Of a DNA stretch of 64,000 nt, positions 26,566 through 36,779 are shown piece after piece (within the stretch, counting starts at the first letter, position 1; each line of letters starts with the position of its first letter). A program made the translations under genes and the position numbers. The DNA lies in contig OW121855.1 in the NCBI GenBank assembly GCA_933228895.1, forward strand, positions 39,632,698 through 39,696,697. Direction: 5' to 3'. Source of the DNA: Platycnemis pennipes. Its lineage: Eukaryota; Arthropoda; Insecta; Odonata; Platycnemididae. The notes below the pieces were generated by a model. It was not told where the DNA came from. It saw only the letters and a program-made list of their open reading frames with translations, and did not search any database.

Positions 26566-26581
26566 CCACAAGAGGGCGCTA
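26566..26581 (+). promoter_or_regulatory. Candidate CTCF binding site
   Basis: CCACAAGAGGGCGCTA fits the core of the CTCF consensus (CCACNAGRKGGCGCTA) at every fixed position. It lies just before the start of the 26.6-28.0 kb GC-rich patch, a plausible insulator position. CTCF is conserved in insects with a similar core motif. Function is inference from one site. Confidence 0.45.
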
Positions 26582-26599
26582 AAAACGGAATGCCAAAAA

Positions 26600-27990
26600 A
26601 AAATAGAGTACTCTAAATGAACCTCCCCCGGGAAAGAAATGGGTCGAGGTTATTGTCTACGTGGGAAGGAGCGGAATCGAATGTGCGCGGAGGTGCTGCT
26701 GCCGTTCGTGGTGGCGAGGGCAGTGAAGGTATTGTGGTAGCGGTGAGAGGGGTTGGAATAGGCGATAAAGATAAACACGGGCTCACTCCTGTTTTCCCTG
26801 GAAATAAGGAAAGCGTTTCGAAAGGGGGGGCGTGGGTGGATGGGTGGGGTGGGGGAAATGAGTGAGGGGAGGGGGGAGGGAAGGGGAGTACCCCGCGGGG
26901 TGGTCGGGAGGACAGGCTCCCAGGATGAACCCGAGTGGTGTGGGGACGTCACCCCGCCCCGCCCCTCCAACCCCGCACCGCGCGCCCGGGGCGGCATTAA
27001 TGCGAGTTTTCGCTGTCCTGTCACGGTTGGCCCGGATATTATTTAAGCTCGCGGGGCCCTGCGAGTGGGTGGGCGCAGTTTTTCCTTTTCCTGACCCGCC
27101 GGTTGCCATGACGACGCGCAGATACCCTGACCCCCTACAATCCCCCACTTTCCTCCCTCTCTTGCCGCGTATACTCCCCCCTCCCCTGCCATATCTCCTC
27201 CCCCGCTCCGCGGATTACTCCCCCACGCTCTTTACTCTACCCCTCATCCTTTTACCCTGGCGTCCCCGTTCATCACCCATCCCACCCCGTCTAATTTTTT
27301 TTTAGCCCCACGGCACGACCCAATTTTTTCACGCCCCCGTCTCCCGTGCTCGCTTGGTCAGATTCCCGTAAAACACGGATCCCCTCCTCCCCCCTCCCTT
27401 TATCAAGCTTCCCTCCCTTCCAATGGTTTCATTTTTTTTTCCAAAGTCGATCGCTCCCCGAAAATGTTTTATTGGCGCCGAAAGGGGAGCGCTGCACTAA
27501 ACCCTTGATTGGTACAAGACGAAGCCCGCGGCAGCACGATGTTTCCATTAGTGACGCCCGACTCACGGGGTAAAAGTATCGTTATATTTTTTTCCTGGAA
27601 AAAATAACACCCGAGGGAAAAAATTAATGGAAGGGAAATACCTGAAAAAGAGAATGGCGATTGCGATGTGTGGGATGGAAGATAAGTGGATTTGGGGCAG
27701 AATAATGACATTCACGCGCCCCGGTTTCGTCGCGTGATTGTTTAGATTCCACCGCTCATGACCATGAAATCTCCGCAAGTTGGATATTTCCGCGCTTTTA
27801 CCTCCCTCCCATGTGGCGGAATGATTCTGCGAAACCGTGGAGGATACGGTCGAGCAGCAGTGCGACTCGGAATCACGTGCACTGGTCATAGCTGTCGAGG
27901 GAGACAGAGATTACCAGAGAGTCGGATATTTCTGAATTCCACTTGGGCACGGGAATGTGCTCGATGGATCAGATAATCTCCCTTGCATTG
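26600..27990. promoter_or_regulatory. Strongest GC-rich, CpG-bearing patch; candidate promoter or first exon
   Basis: Highest GC and CpG content in the window, with CCCCGCCCC and GGGGCGG-type GC boxes (about 26950-26995), a purine-rich left half and a pyrimidine-rich right half (about 27125-27430). GTTGCCATGACGAC (about 27102-27115) resembles an RFX X-box half-site pair with mismatches. Open frames of up to about 147 codons on both strands are overlapping low-complexity Pro/Arg/Gly-rich frames and are rejected as genes. Reading it as a CpG-island-like promoter is inference. Confidence 0.35.
26826..26885 (+). repeat. G-run cluster, potential G-quadruplex
   Basis: Many runs of three or more G within 60 bases (GGGGGGG, GGG, GGG, GGGG, GGGGG, GGGG, GGGGGG, GGG, GGGG), satisfying the usual four-run rule several times over. 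Folding in vivo is not shown. Confidence 0.7.
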
Positions 27991-29335
27991 ACGTCGTATG
28001 ATTTGCAATTTATGGGTGACGGTCCGATTCGTTTTACCATTCAGTGGGTGAGAGTTTCCCCTAGTCTTCTGTATATTCAGTTTACCATTTTAAAAAATAA
28101 TAGCCAGTTTAAATTTAATAGTAGGAAATCAGAGTCTAGAGCACTTGAAGCAAATTAGTTACCAGGATTATATATTGGAGTTGATGGGGTTAGCTAGAGT
28201 TACCAGACTTCCGATTTTTCCCGAACATGTTTTCTTTTTAAGGTCATCCTAGGATATCCGTAATGGCTCTTTAATTTCTCTTCGGGATGCTCCGGTGGAT
28301 GGAAAACAAGCTAACATTTATTATCATGAGCTGCCTAAGAAGTATATACCTCCTCATCAATGTTCTCCTTGACAAGCTCTCTTCTGAATTGATTTCGCCC
28401 AAGGGTGAATTTTTTTCTCAAATACGTATGTTCTTAATAATCAGAGTTAATCCACACTATGATACAATTACAGGTGACCGAAAACATTTGCTTGGCTTTT
28501 TCCGTAATTTTAGCTCTCATTGAGACCGTGCTTCATATTATCCTAGGTATAGAATACCTGAAGTTGGGAGGAGAAATTAGATGGTGAAAAATACATTTAC
28601 TATTTGAGAACTTATGATAGGGTCATTGAGTAGGAACTTTAGGAAAAGACTGCTGAAAAGAATAATATGCACCCTAGCGCTGAGTAGCGCGGACATATGG
28701 ATTTGAGAAAAAAGGGTGAAACGACTTACGGGTTTTGAGATGTGGGTATCGTGAATGGTTACCGCTCATTACCATTTTCACAAAAACGATATGCAACATG
28801 AAATATGTTTATGATTTAAATGATTTAAAAAATTTCTAAATCCTACTTTAAGATATATATTATAGGTGTTGATTTGGCTACCTTAGTTATTTCCTTTCCT
28901 GGAATGCTGCTGCCTGATTCTGTTACCATTACCAATGGCTAACTCATCATCAAGTGTAGAAAGTAATTATCCTCTTTATCGATGATTATTGTCTCCAGCC
29001 GCTCCACATTTTTTCTCACCCTGTCCCTATCCTTTGTCGGAATATATTCCCTTCAGGTCTTCAATCGAGATTTGGAATAGGTAGTTTTTCTCTTTGTGTC
29101 TGTATCATATACTGTTTATCAAAGTCTTTATTCCATTTCAGTCAGAGTCTAACAGACTCTTCTAGGTAAAAGAGATCAATTCCTTTCTCCTATCTGAATG
29201 AACTTCCTTCGTTAACGTAGGAGTAACGTTAACGTAAAAGTTTTCTTGAATTGGAAATCCAGCTAAAATGTTTTGCTCTTTCCCTGATATCTCATCCTTA
29301 TTTCTGAAATATTATCCCTTATTCTTCCGTACTAC
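27990..29335. other. AT-rich region, nothing recognised
   Basis: No supported feature. Near 29213-29239 CGTTAACGT occurs twice within 27 bases, too short to interpret. Confidence 0.35.
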
Positions 29336-29344
29336 TTAGCACAG

Positions 29345-29950
29345 CGACAAACATATGTATAATGGGAGTGAGGATTGAACTTAAAGGAGTTTTGCTACTT
29401 AGGTGGTATATTACAAAATATAACAGCTGCTCCTCAGAGGTCAAGAGAAGAATACTTTTAGCAAATAAATCCTTTCAAAGAAAGAAAAGTATCTTGGGAA
29501 TTAATAATATTAATATTGAGACTAAGAAGAAATTTGTGAACATTTTTGTATGAAGTGTAATAAAATATGGACACATGGAAGCTTGAATCCACCAAGCTTG
29601 AAGTTGCAGAAATGTGGTTGTGGATGAGAGTATCAACAACTAGACGGACCGATAGAAAAACAATGAGCAAGTGCAAAATCAAGTACATACGGAAAGAGAA
29701 CTATTGAAAATTATTAGGGCAAGGAAAGTTAAGCTCATCGGATCCCTTCATGTAAAATATTTTTCAAGGTAAAATTCCTGGGAAAAACTTGAGAGGGCGA
29801 TCAAAAACTTCGTATTCAAAAGTTATGGCGATGGAAACAAGATGCAGCGCGTATGCTGAAATAAAGAGAATAGCTGAAGACAGAGGTGGTGGGAGGTCGT
29901 GGCTCCGGCAACAAGGCTCTATGCCTTTAAATTTAATAAAAATACTTAGC
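29345..29950 (+). mobile_element. LINE 3' fragment of a second subfamily
   Basis: Translation with frameshifts gives the C-terminal block of a LINE ORF: 'SSEVKRRILLANKSFQRKKS' (about 29431-29490), 'NIETKKKFVNIFV' (29512-29551), then after breaks 'ELLKIIRARKVKLIGSLH' (about 29697-29750) and 'AEIKRIAEDRGG' (about 29858-29893). Block order matches the other LINE copies, but the last part differs and it lacks the TGATGA-type tail, ending instead in an AT-rich stretch with AATAAAAATA. Stops and frame changes show it is dead. The 5' limit is uncertain. Confidence 0.75.
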
Positions 29951-30825
29951 ACAAAATGAAGGCTGTAAACCTATATAAGCTGTGTAGGAATTACTCTCGC
30001 TCCAGTACAAGTGACCGATCGCCCCTGTTCCGATTTTCACTCCCTGATAAATGTGACTGAGGCAGTAGCTGTTAAACCATATTTTATGTGCTGTCCTAGT
30101 GTGCTAGTCCCCTCTCTAAGGAGAGTCCCTCCGAGTCCCTACGAGTTCCTTGTAAATTGGTTGCTGCGTATATTGCTGTTCCTGGTTTCCCTTTCCGTAA
30201 ATTTGTCAGGTAATGATTCTCATTAAATTTGGCTTTGAATTGTTGCAAATTCACAATAAGCACATCTGAACGTGGCTGCTACCAGAAGTCAGTAGACTTC
30301 TGACACCATACTGTAGACTATCTACGTTTAAAATTTCAGAGTTTTATTTGCCTGGATTGAGTTATCTGAGTGAAATGAAATTAATTAGAGGAAGCTTTAA
30401 CGTTATTGAGGGAATATTAATAAAATAACATGGGGATAATTGAGCTTCATCTATGTTTCATTTAAGGTATATTCCAATCGTAGACAATTATAATGCAGAA
30501 GATATTCTGTCGTTGTAAATTACCTAATTTTTTAGGAAAAATGTCAGTGTTAAGTTTATACGTCCATATGCTGTTATTTACGCAGTAATGGGTTGAAAGA
30601 TATCACTTTATAAATGTATTGTTAACTCCGAAGCCTTACATTCTCATGCATAATATTATTATTGGCTAATTCAATATTTCCTCAATTTCAGTCTCAATTT
30701 CCCTGGTTATGAAAACTAAAGATTCATCAGCAGAATTTTCACAGATAAAATATCCAACTTGACCAGAAGTCGAAACAGGAACGCCCTGATTTTAGGTCAG
30801 GTAATCTGACAATTGAGCTGTCAAG
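29951..30825. other. AT-rich spacer, nothing recognised
   Basis: No supported feature. Confidence 0.35.
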
Positions 30826-30829
30826 GCTT

Positions 30830-30975
30830 TCTTGGTTTAAGCTTAATGAAAACTTAATTGGCAGATAACCCGGCCGAAAATGAGGGGGTTCAGGCCTCGA
30901 GTCCTGGTAAAGGTTGGCTTTTTCTCCGTGAAAATTCTGCTATCGTGCATTTCAGCGGTTTACTCCGTTAAGGTG
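30830..30975 (+). mobile_element. Possible SINE with degenerate B box
   Basis: GCCTCGAGTCC (30894-30904) matches the tRNA B box at 9 of 11 positions and is followed by a TTTTTCTCCGTGAAAATTCTG stretch of the kind that follows tRNA-derived heads in insect SINEs. No convincing A box was found upstream. Treat as a weak call. Confidence 0.3.
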
Positions 30976-31176
30976 TTCACGACTAGATCGCAATCCTAAA
31001 ACTAAAGGTTTACTATTAATATATGCAAAAATTTTAATATTTTCTTATTAATTTTTTGAAACTTATGGTACAGTTTGCTATTTATGTTTACTTCAAGCCA
31101 CTAGTGCCACACGGCCACACGTGTCATAAACATTCATATTTTACCTCCAATCAGATAGGGACATTAATATATTATA

Positions 31177-31332
31177 AAAATAAGTTAAATTTGTGGCATC
31201 TACAGTTTATTAAACCATTCACTACCAGTTTCAGCCGTCAAGCATCATCAAGTCTTGCCTCAACCGGTAGAATGATGTATTTGCCTGTGGATGTTGTACT
31301 AAACTGTAGATGCCACAAATTTAACTTATTTT
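31177..31332. repeat. Hairpin element H2 with 33-bp perfect arms
   Basis: The 33-nt arms 31177-31209 and 31300-31332 are perfect inverted complements (ending ...GCATCTACAGTTTA and starting TAAACTGTAGATGC...). The 90-nt interior contains ACTACCAGTTTCAGCCG and, nearer the right arm, CATCATCAAG and CAACCGGTAG. On the minus strand it reads TTGATGATG, a short weak stem, then TGAAACTGG. The same layout occurs in H3, 1.2 kb away. No flanking duplication was identified. The overlapping plus-strand open frame is not a gene. Confidence 0.85.
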
Positions 31333-31339
31333 ATTTAAG

Positions 31340-32395
31340 AAGTTCTTCCACCAAATGAGAGCTTCGCTTTTCGATTTCTTAAATGAATACCGTAGATATG
31401 GTTACTAACCACTATTGCAAGATTTGGCGAATTATCTCGTGAACGAATTTGCAATTTTCTTTCTTTGGAATTTTTTTTATTTTTCGGGAGTGAGTGTTTT
31501 CCACTGAAGGGAATCTCAATGTGCTGGTCTGAATGACCTTTTACTTTCTCTGGAGAGAATTTAATATTTAATTCACTACCAGGAGGCTAAAATGGTAAAC
31601 ATTTTTCTGAGGCGGCAAAATAATAAGGGAACAAAAGCTTGATAATGGAATGAAAGTTTACGTTCTGTAATTCATACTTAATTTGATGCTCATTAAGATA
31701 CAGTATTTTAGACCTGTTTTATACGTTCTGTTTAGGGGCATGGGACGAATTTTCCTTGGTTTTCTCGGAGGAAAAATTGCCTTTTCTTGTTCCCTGTAAT
31801 AAGGGTTTCTGTTATCGAAAAATATTTAGACTGCTCAAATGTTCTATGCTACGTCAGTCCGAGAGGCAATCCCACAGGTGGCTTCAAATATTAAACGTGT
31901 TGTCACTGTATTTTTAATTGTTTGCCAAAGTTAGTATCCACTTGTTGTGATATCTCACGCTCCATTTCATTGAAATTTTAGTGGGTCCTGCAAAATTTAC
32001 AATCTTGATTCAATTTGCATAAGTATGTTCACATCACAAGGACTTAAGAAAAGGATTGATGTGGTTAAAATATCGCGGTCTCTGCAATTGAACTGGCTCG
32101 GTAGTCTTATCATTGTAAGGTACGAATTATTTTGGAAGTATCTCGTTAGGAGCTTCCTTCATCTATCCATATTGTTCTTATTCCATTCATAATATTTAAA
32201 TGCATTGAATTGATGGAATAAGTGGATATAATTGTCGCTGCTTGATGGTTATCTACTAGTGATTTTCTATTCTTTACTTCGTTACTCACGTTAACCTATC
32301 GTCCTTGTTTCACTTGTTAGTTTCAATCAAAAATATACAATTGCTTGTTCATGCGAAAGTTTTTCTCCCATCATATACCATCTGACAGAGAAAAA
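31340..32395. other. AT-rich spacer, nothing recognised
   Basis: No supported feature between the two hairpin elements. Confidence 0.35.
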
Positions 32396-32400
32396 TTGCA

Positions 32401-32510
32401 ATATGTATTTCTACTCGTGCATTTATTGAAATGTACAACTAGTTTCAGCGCAGCTGCGCCATATGAAGCTAATTGTACCTTTCAATAAATTCACAAGTGT
32501 AAATATGCAT
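32401..32510. repeat. Hairpin element H3 with diverged 42-bp arms
   Basis: Arms 32401-32442 and about 32469-32510 are inverted complements with several mismatches and one indel (shared strings include ATTTATTGAAA and GTACAA). The centre holds a perfect 12-bp palindrome GCGCAGCTGCGC (32448-32459). On the minus strand the core reads CTTCATATG, the palindrome, then TGAAACTAG, in the same order as H2. Confidence 0.75.
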
Positions 32511-32514
32511 CGTT

Positions 32515-33875
32515 ATTTTTTTCTGCCAACTATGGATTTCCACATGGTTAAGCCTGAATTCTTCGAGCATATACCTGTACCACCTGAGTTTTTGGATACC
32601 TAAGAGCCTTGAGTGTGCTTTGTGGTCATGACATTTTTAAAAGTACGTACTCGTCAGTTTTATCATTATTAATTTCATTCTTGAGCAATGATAAGTTGCA
32701 AATCGTGATCAATATAATTATTAGAACACGAGCTTTTTTGTTTGTTTTTTTCTAAACTTCCTTTGAGAAAACGTAATCTCTGGTGGAATTATGGTAAATT
32801 TGGCTCCAAAATTTGAGCAAAATTGATTTTTTGTATGTACTTTTTTTATATTATTTACCTATCCAAGTTCTCTAAATAACCTCTCTATAAGTATTTTTTT
32901 CTTGTTCGATTAAATAAAGTCAGAAACGGTCGTAAAATTATTGATCATTTGCCGTAGGATGTGTTTCTTTTAACGCGTAATTCCATGGTAAACATTGGTG
33001 AAATTAAAACCAACTGAAGATCTTCGATTAGCATGTTCTTAAGCATTGCTCAAATCAGGAGTAACTCGGTTGCAATGCTTTGCAATTTTAATTAGGCCCG
33101 TCAAGAGTACTTAGATTAAAATATTGGACGTGATATGTCAATGTTTTTTGCGCGCCTTTTGATTACGAACGCTTCCTCTCGCAACTTTAACTTGTTATGC
33201 ACATACGTACAGTTGGGACTGGGTGTTCTCTCTGTTGCCATGTTTGTCCACCGGCGTCGCCCCAGAGTTTTAGCGGGGGCGACCTACAAACGATAGAAAG
33301 AGAAGGGGCACTCTCAGGGATAACGAAAAAAGCGGTGAGAGGAAAAAATCACAACGGGTTCAAGGCTGAGTAAAAGTTCTCCGAGCCACCCCGAGCATTT
33401 TGTCGTGTCCTCCCTTCTTTCCCGCATCCACTGCCTGCCTCCCTAAAACTCCCTACCAAGTCTTCCCCCTCGCTCACAACTCTCCACGAAAATTTTCCAT
33501 TCAAAATCCAGATCCTAAACTTTCCCCTCAATGCTTTTGGGAGTACTTATTTTTTTCCTTACCTTTCTTAATCTCTTCTCACACTTTTCGCCGTCGTACT
33601 TTCCCATATCTTGAATCACAATCGCCTCCCAGCCCGTCCGTCATCGAGCCCTTGTATCGTTCCTTGGGTATCTTCTTCTTTCCCTCCCTCTCGTTCTCCT
33701 TTTGTCATTCGTTGAAGAGCGTAATTGTCCTTGCAAAGATGTGGGAATCAACCTCGCGAGTTAATCGATTGAAACGAGGAATTCAAGTATCTCTTTTCGT
33801 TTCACGGCAATATGTACATGTACTTTCATCATGTTGCTTCTTTTTATATTAAATATTATTGCTCTTGAACCACCT
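32515..33875. other. AT-rich region with a pyrimidine-rich tract
   Basis: 33200-33330 is somewhat GC-richer. 33390-33700 is pyrimidine-rich and gives a 150-codon plus-strand frame (33400-33852) of Pro/Ser/Phe-rich low-complexity sequence that I do not accept as a gene. Nothing else recognised. Confidence 0.35.
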
Positions 33876-33881
33876 CTACGC

Positions 33882-33985
33882 AATACACTGCAATCCACCA
33901 CGAGGGTATGTGGCAGAGGAAGAAGATCACCAAGCATGCACTATCAACATGCTACTAGGCTACTACATGGAAACATGTTAGATAT
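33882..33985 (+). repeat. Unnamed interspersed repeat R, copy 1
   Basis: Shares about 100 bp with 45112-45222 read on the other strand, including TATGTGGCAGAGG / CATGTGGCAGGGG and the conserved end CTACTACATGGAAACATGTT. Two diverged copies 11 kb apart in opposite orientation show a dispersed repeat. No coding content or tRNA-like promoter seen, so class is unknown; the conserved right end would fit a retroposon 3' region or a transposon terminus. Confidence 0.65.
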
Positions 33986-33989
33986 TAGC

Positions 33990-36230
33990 CACAGATGGTT
34001 AGTATACTCGCAATAACTAATTATGCAAAATTCATCGTATAAACTGCCGAACATGTATGCCTTAGAAGGAAATCATTAAGGAAAATAAACTGTGCTGTCT
34101 TCATTGTTTTCTCCGCGTTTTTTACTCTTCCAGTCACTTGACTCAAACAATGGGAATAGGTTGTGTCTGCATTTTGAACTCAAGACTCAACGTAAAATAA
34201 AAGTAGGTGAACCACGCAAATAGAAATGAGAAGTGTATGTGGACCTTTATTATTAAGACGGAGAAGCATTTTGCAGAAATCAAGACACTTGGCATTTGTT
34301 TGACGCGCAATAGGTAGAGAACCTGCTGTATTGAGTACAGCAGTACTCTGGAATTTTGCTGTAACTTCGCTTAAACCAATTGATTTTCGGACTTTGTCTG
34401 TAACCCCAATTCTTTGTGCCCTGTCCCTTCGGCCATTCGTTCTTTCGATTGCTATTTTTTTCAGAAAATAACAATCATTACGAAGTAAATATTTCAGCAA
34501 TGTTTTAATATGTTACTTCTTCTTGTGGAGATTAAATGACGCCCAGAGGCACCACTGCAGTATTTTTTATGCGGCATTCAGCATGCAGTGCCCGTTGATG
34601 AATCATCGGGGGCTGAGGTGAGGACATGAGAGGCTAGTTAAAACCGCCCTACCCGTTCTCGCCGTATTTGTCTTCCAGACCTCACACCATGCTTCGCCTG
34701 CCTCCATCCCTTTCCCTCTCCTTTTGTTCCTGCCTCCCGACTCCTCGTCCTCCCTAAACCCCTTCAAGCTCTCCTCTCTCCCCTTCCTTCCAGGCTCCCG
34801 AACAAATTAATGAATGCCGCGCTGACCCCCCCCCACCCTTTTCACCTCGCCCCTTCTCCTATTTCCCCTATCATCCCCTCCTCTCCGTTTCCCTATCACG
34901 CACACTTTTATCACGACCCCTTAACACGTTCTATCCGTCCGTCCCCCGCTGTACCCCACTCTTCAATCCACCTCCTCTACCCATGCGAAAAACCCAGCTC
35001 CTTTTCTACCGTCCCACCAGACAAACATATGCGACGCACACACACCGCGTTTGTTCTCATCGTACTGATTGATCCTGCTTCCTTCAGCTCTTCCAGCCTC
35101 AGATTTGTCAGATTTTGATCCTGTCTTGGCTTATTCTTTGTCTCCTCCATATTTAAACCACTCCCTTATGGGATGGAGTTTATTTCCGTTTGTCGGTATT
35201 GAGGAATGCAAATGTCTTAATGTATCTCATTTGAATGGTTATGGCTCGGGCTTAGCATAACTTTCTTTACTACTCACTGTGATTACATTTTTTAGGAATG
35301 ATTATGGAATATGCCTCCAATGACACCCTTTTTAAATGCGATGTGATATCGATTTGTAATTATTGATGATTTATTTAGGCCGTGACAATTGCGACCTCAG
35401 GGGTATTATTACATCACATATTGGTGTGTACTTATTTCAATTATTAGTGTCCATTTACAGTTTTTATAGATATAAATATTTGTCTTTGGTTTTTTTCTTG
35501 GTCTTTGTCATAATCAAAAGTAAGTTTCCGTTATGTTAATGTGCTTATTTATGCATCAACAACAGTTTCGCTGGAATTTCCTCATTCCTCAAATTCTATT
35601 TGGCGTCTTCAAGTAACTTTGCTGCGAAACAACCCTTCGAAGTGAGATTTGAGTTTTCTATAGAAATGACTGTTATTCGCAATACTTAGGTCAAATATAA
35701 ATGGTCAGTTTTCCATAGCCACATTTGCACTAGATTCAGTTAGACCCTACTGTTAAATTATGACCATTGGCAATATCTCTGTCACAATATTGCTTATAAA
35801 TGATGTCATTTAGACGTTGCTAAATTGGTTAGAATCATTTTCTATGCAGAGAGGGGACTTTTACGTTTACCTGGGATATAATATGTTCCCTTCAGAGAGG
35901 ACGAAATAAATACATGAGTAACGTAGCATCATCACCAGATACTATCCACGGCTTGTTTTGTACCTTCGTTATTGACTGTTAAGATGGTAAATCATTACTA
36001 CTTATAAATTAGTGAGGTGCAGTGAGACGTCTGTATTATATGTATAGTACCCTGCAATCCGAGATTATCTCCACACTGGGTAACTGAGCTGGGGATGGGT
36101 AATCATCAAACATGGTATATCTACTTACAAAATGAGCAATAGAGCGCGAGTGATACATAGACAAATATTGAACTACAAAAGAATTCGCTAGAAGGGTGAG
36201 TGGTTGTAACAATACATATATGATAATATA
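33990..36230. other. AT-rich region with a C-rich tract at 34.54-35.06 kb
   Basis: About 34540-35060 is pyrimidine- and C-rich on the plus strand with modest CpG content; a 102-codon frame there is low complexity. The rest is AT-rich with no recognised feature. Confidence 0.35.
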
Positions 36231-36235
36231 TGTTC

Positions 36236-36252
36236 ATATATATATATATATA
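36236..36252. repeat. (TA)n simple repeat
   Basis: Seventeen bases of alternating AT immediately before the LINE fragment. Confidence 0.85.
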
Positions 36253-36284
36253 CAATATACAGTACATGCATACGGCAAGATCAT

Positions 36285-36545
36285 AGAAAACCTTAAGAAG
36301 AAGACGGGATAACTTAATGAGCCACATCACGAAACATGATGGCCTAATGAAGGTTATCGTTGAAGGACGACTCAACGGGTAGAATGGCAAAGAAAGGCCT
36401 CCATTGAGGCATAGAGAACAAGTGATGAATGATGTTAAAAAGAAAAAATAAGTACATATGAAGAGATTAGCTGATAGGAGAACTGAGTGGAGAGCTGCAT
36501 CAAATGAATCTCAGGATTGTTGACTGATTATGATGATAACACTAT
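36285..36545 (+). mobile_element. LINE (RTE-like) 3' end, 5'-truncated
   Basis: Reads with few breaks: 'RRDNLMSHITKHDGLMKVIV' (about 36301-36360), then after a stop 'NGKERPPLRHREQVMNDVKK' (about 36381-36440), 'MKRLADRRTEWRAASNESQD' (about 36460-36519), stop, then TGATTATGATGATAAC. This is the C-terminal block and 3' tail of the same family as 1-540 and 43075-43855. The tail of TGATGA-like repeats rather than poly-A is typical of RTE-type elements. Confidence 0.85.
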
Positions 36546-36590
36546 GCATGATTATGTGTAATGTGATATATACGCGTGTCATGGACAATA

Positions 36591-36772
36591 TCGGCCTCGG
36601 TTGAGACAAGGAAGTCCTCGCCTGCTCTTAATGGATTGCGGGTTCTAATCCGTACTGTTTCGGCTTTTCACATCTCTGGACATGGCTCTGGGTTTTGTGA
36701 ATGTGATTTCCGTCAAAGTGTTTAATGAAAAAGTTCATCCTGTTTTTGCGTCCGTGAAAATAAATAACATAG
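36591..36772 (+). mobile_element. tRNA-derived SINE
   Basis: A perfect B-box match GGTTCTAATCC (36641-36651, consensus GGTTCNANNCC) lies about 40 bp after a degenerate A-box-like GGTTGAGACAAGG (about 36599-36611). The head TCGGCCTCGG... is followed by a body with TGTGAATGTGATTTCCGTC and an A-rich end near 36755-36772. It starts about 45 bp after the LINE 3' end. It is not an intact tRNA gene. Direct flanking duplications were not found. Confidence 0.55.
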
Positions 36773-36779
36773 ATGACAC

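Noticed and set aside
26862..27305. 147-codon plus frame and 121-124-codon minus frames over the same DNA
   Set aside because: Mutually overlapping frames driven by G/C skew; Pro/Arg/Gly-rich with no motif.
33400..33852. 150-codon plus-strand frame
   Set aside because: Lies in a pyrimidine-rich tract where stops are rare; low complexity and no recognisable domain.
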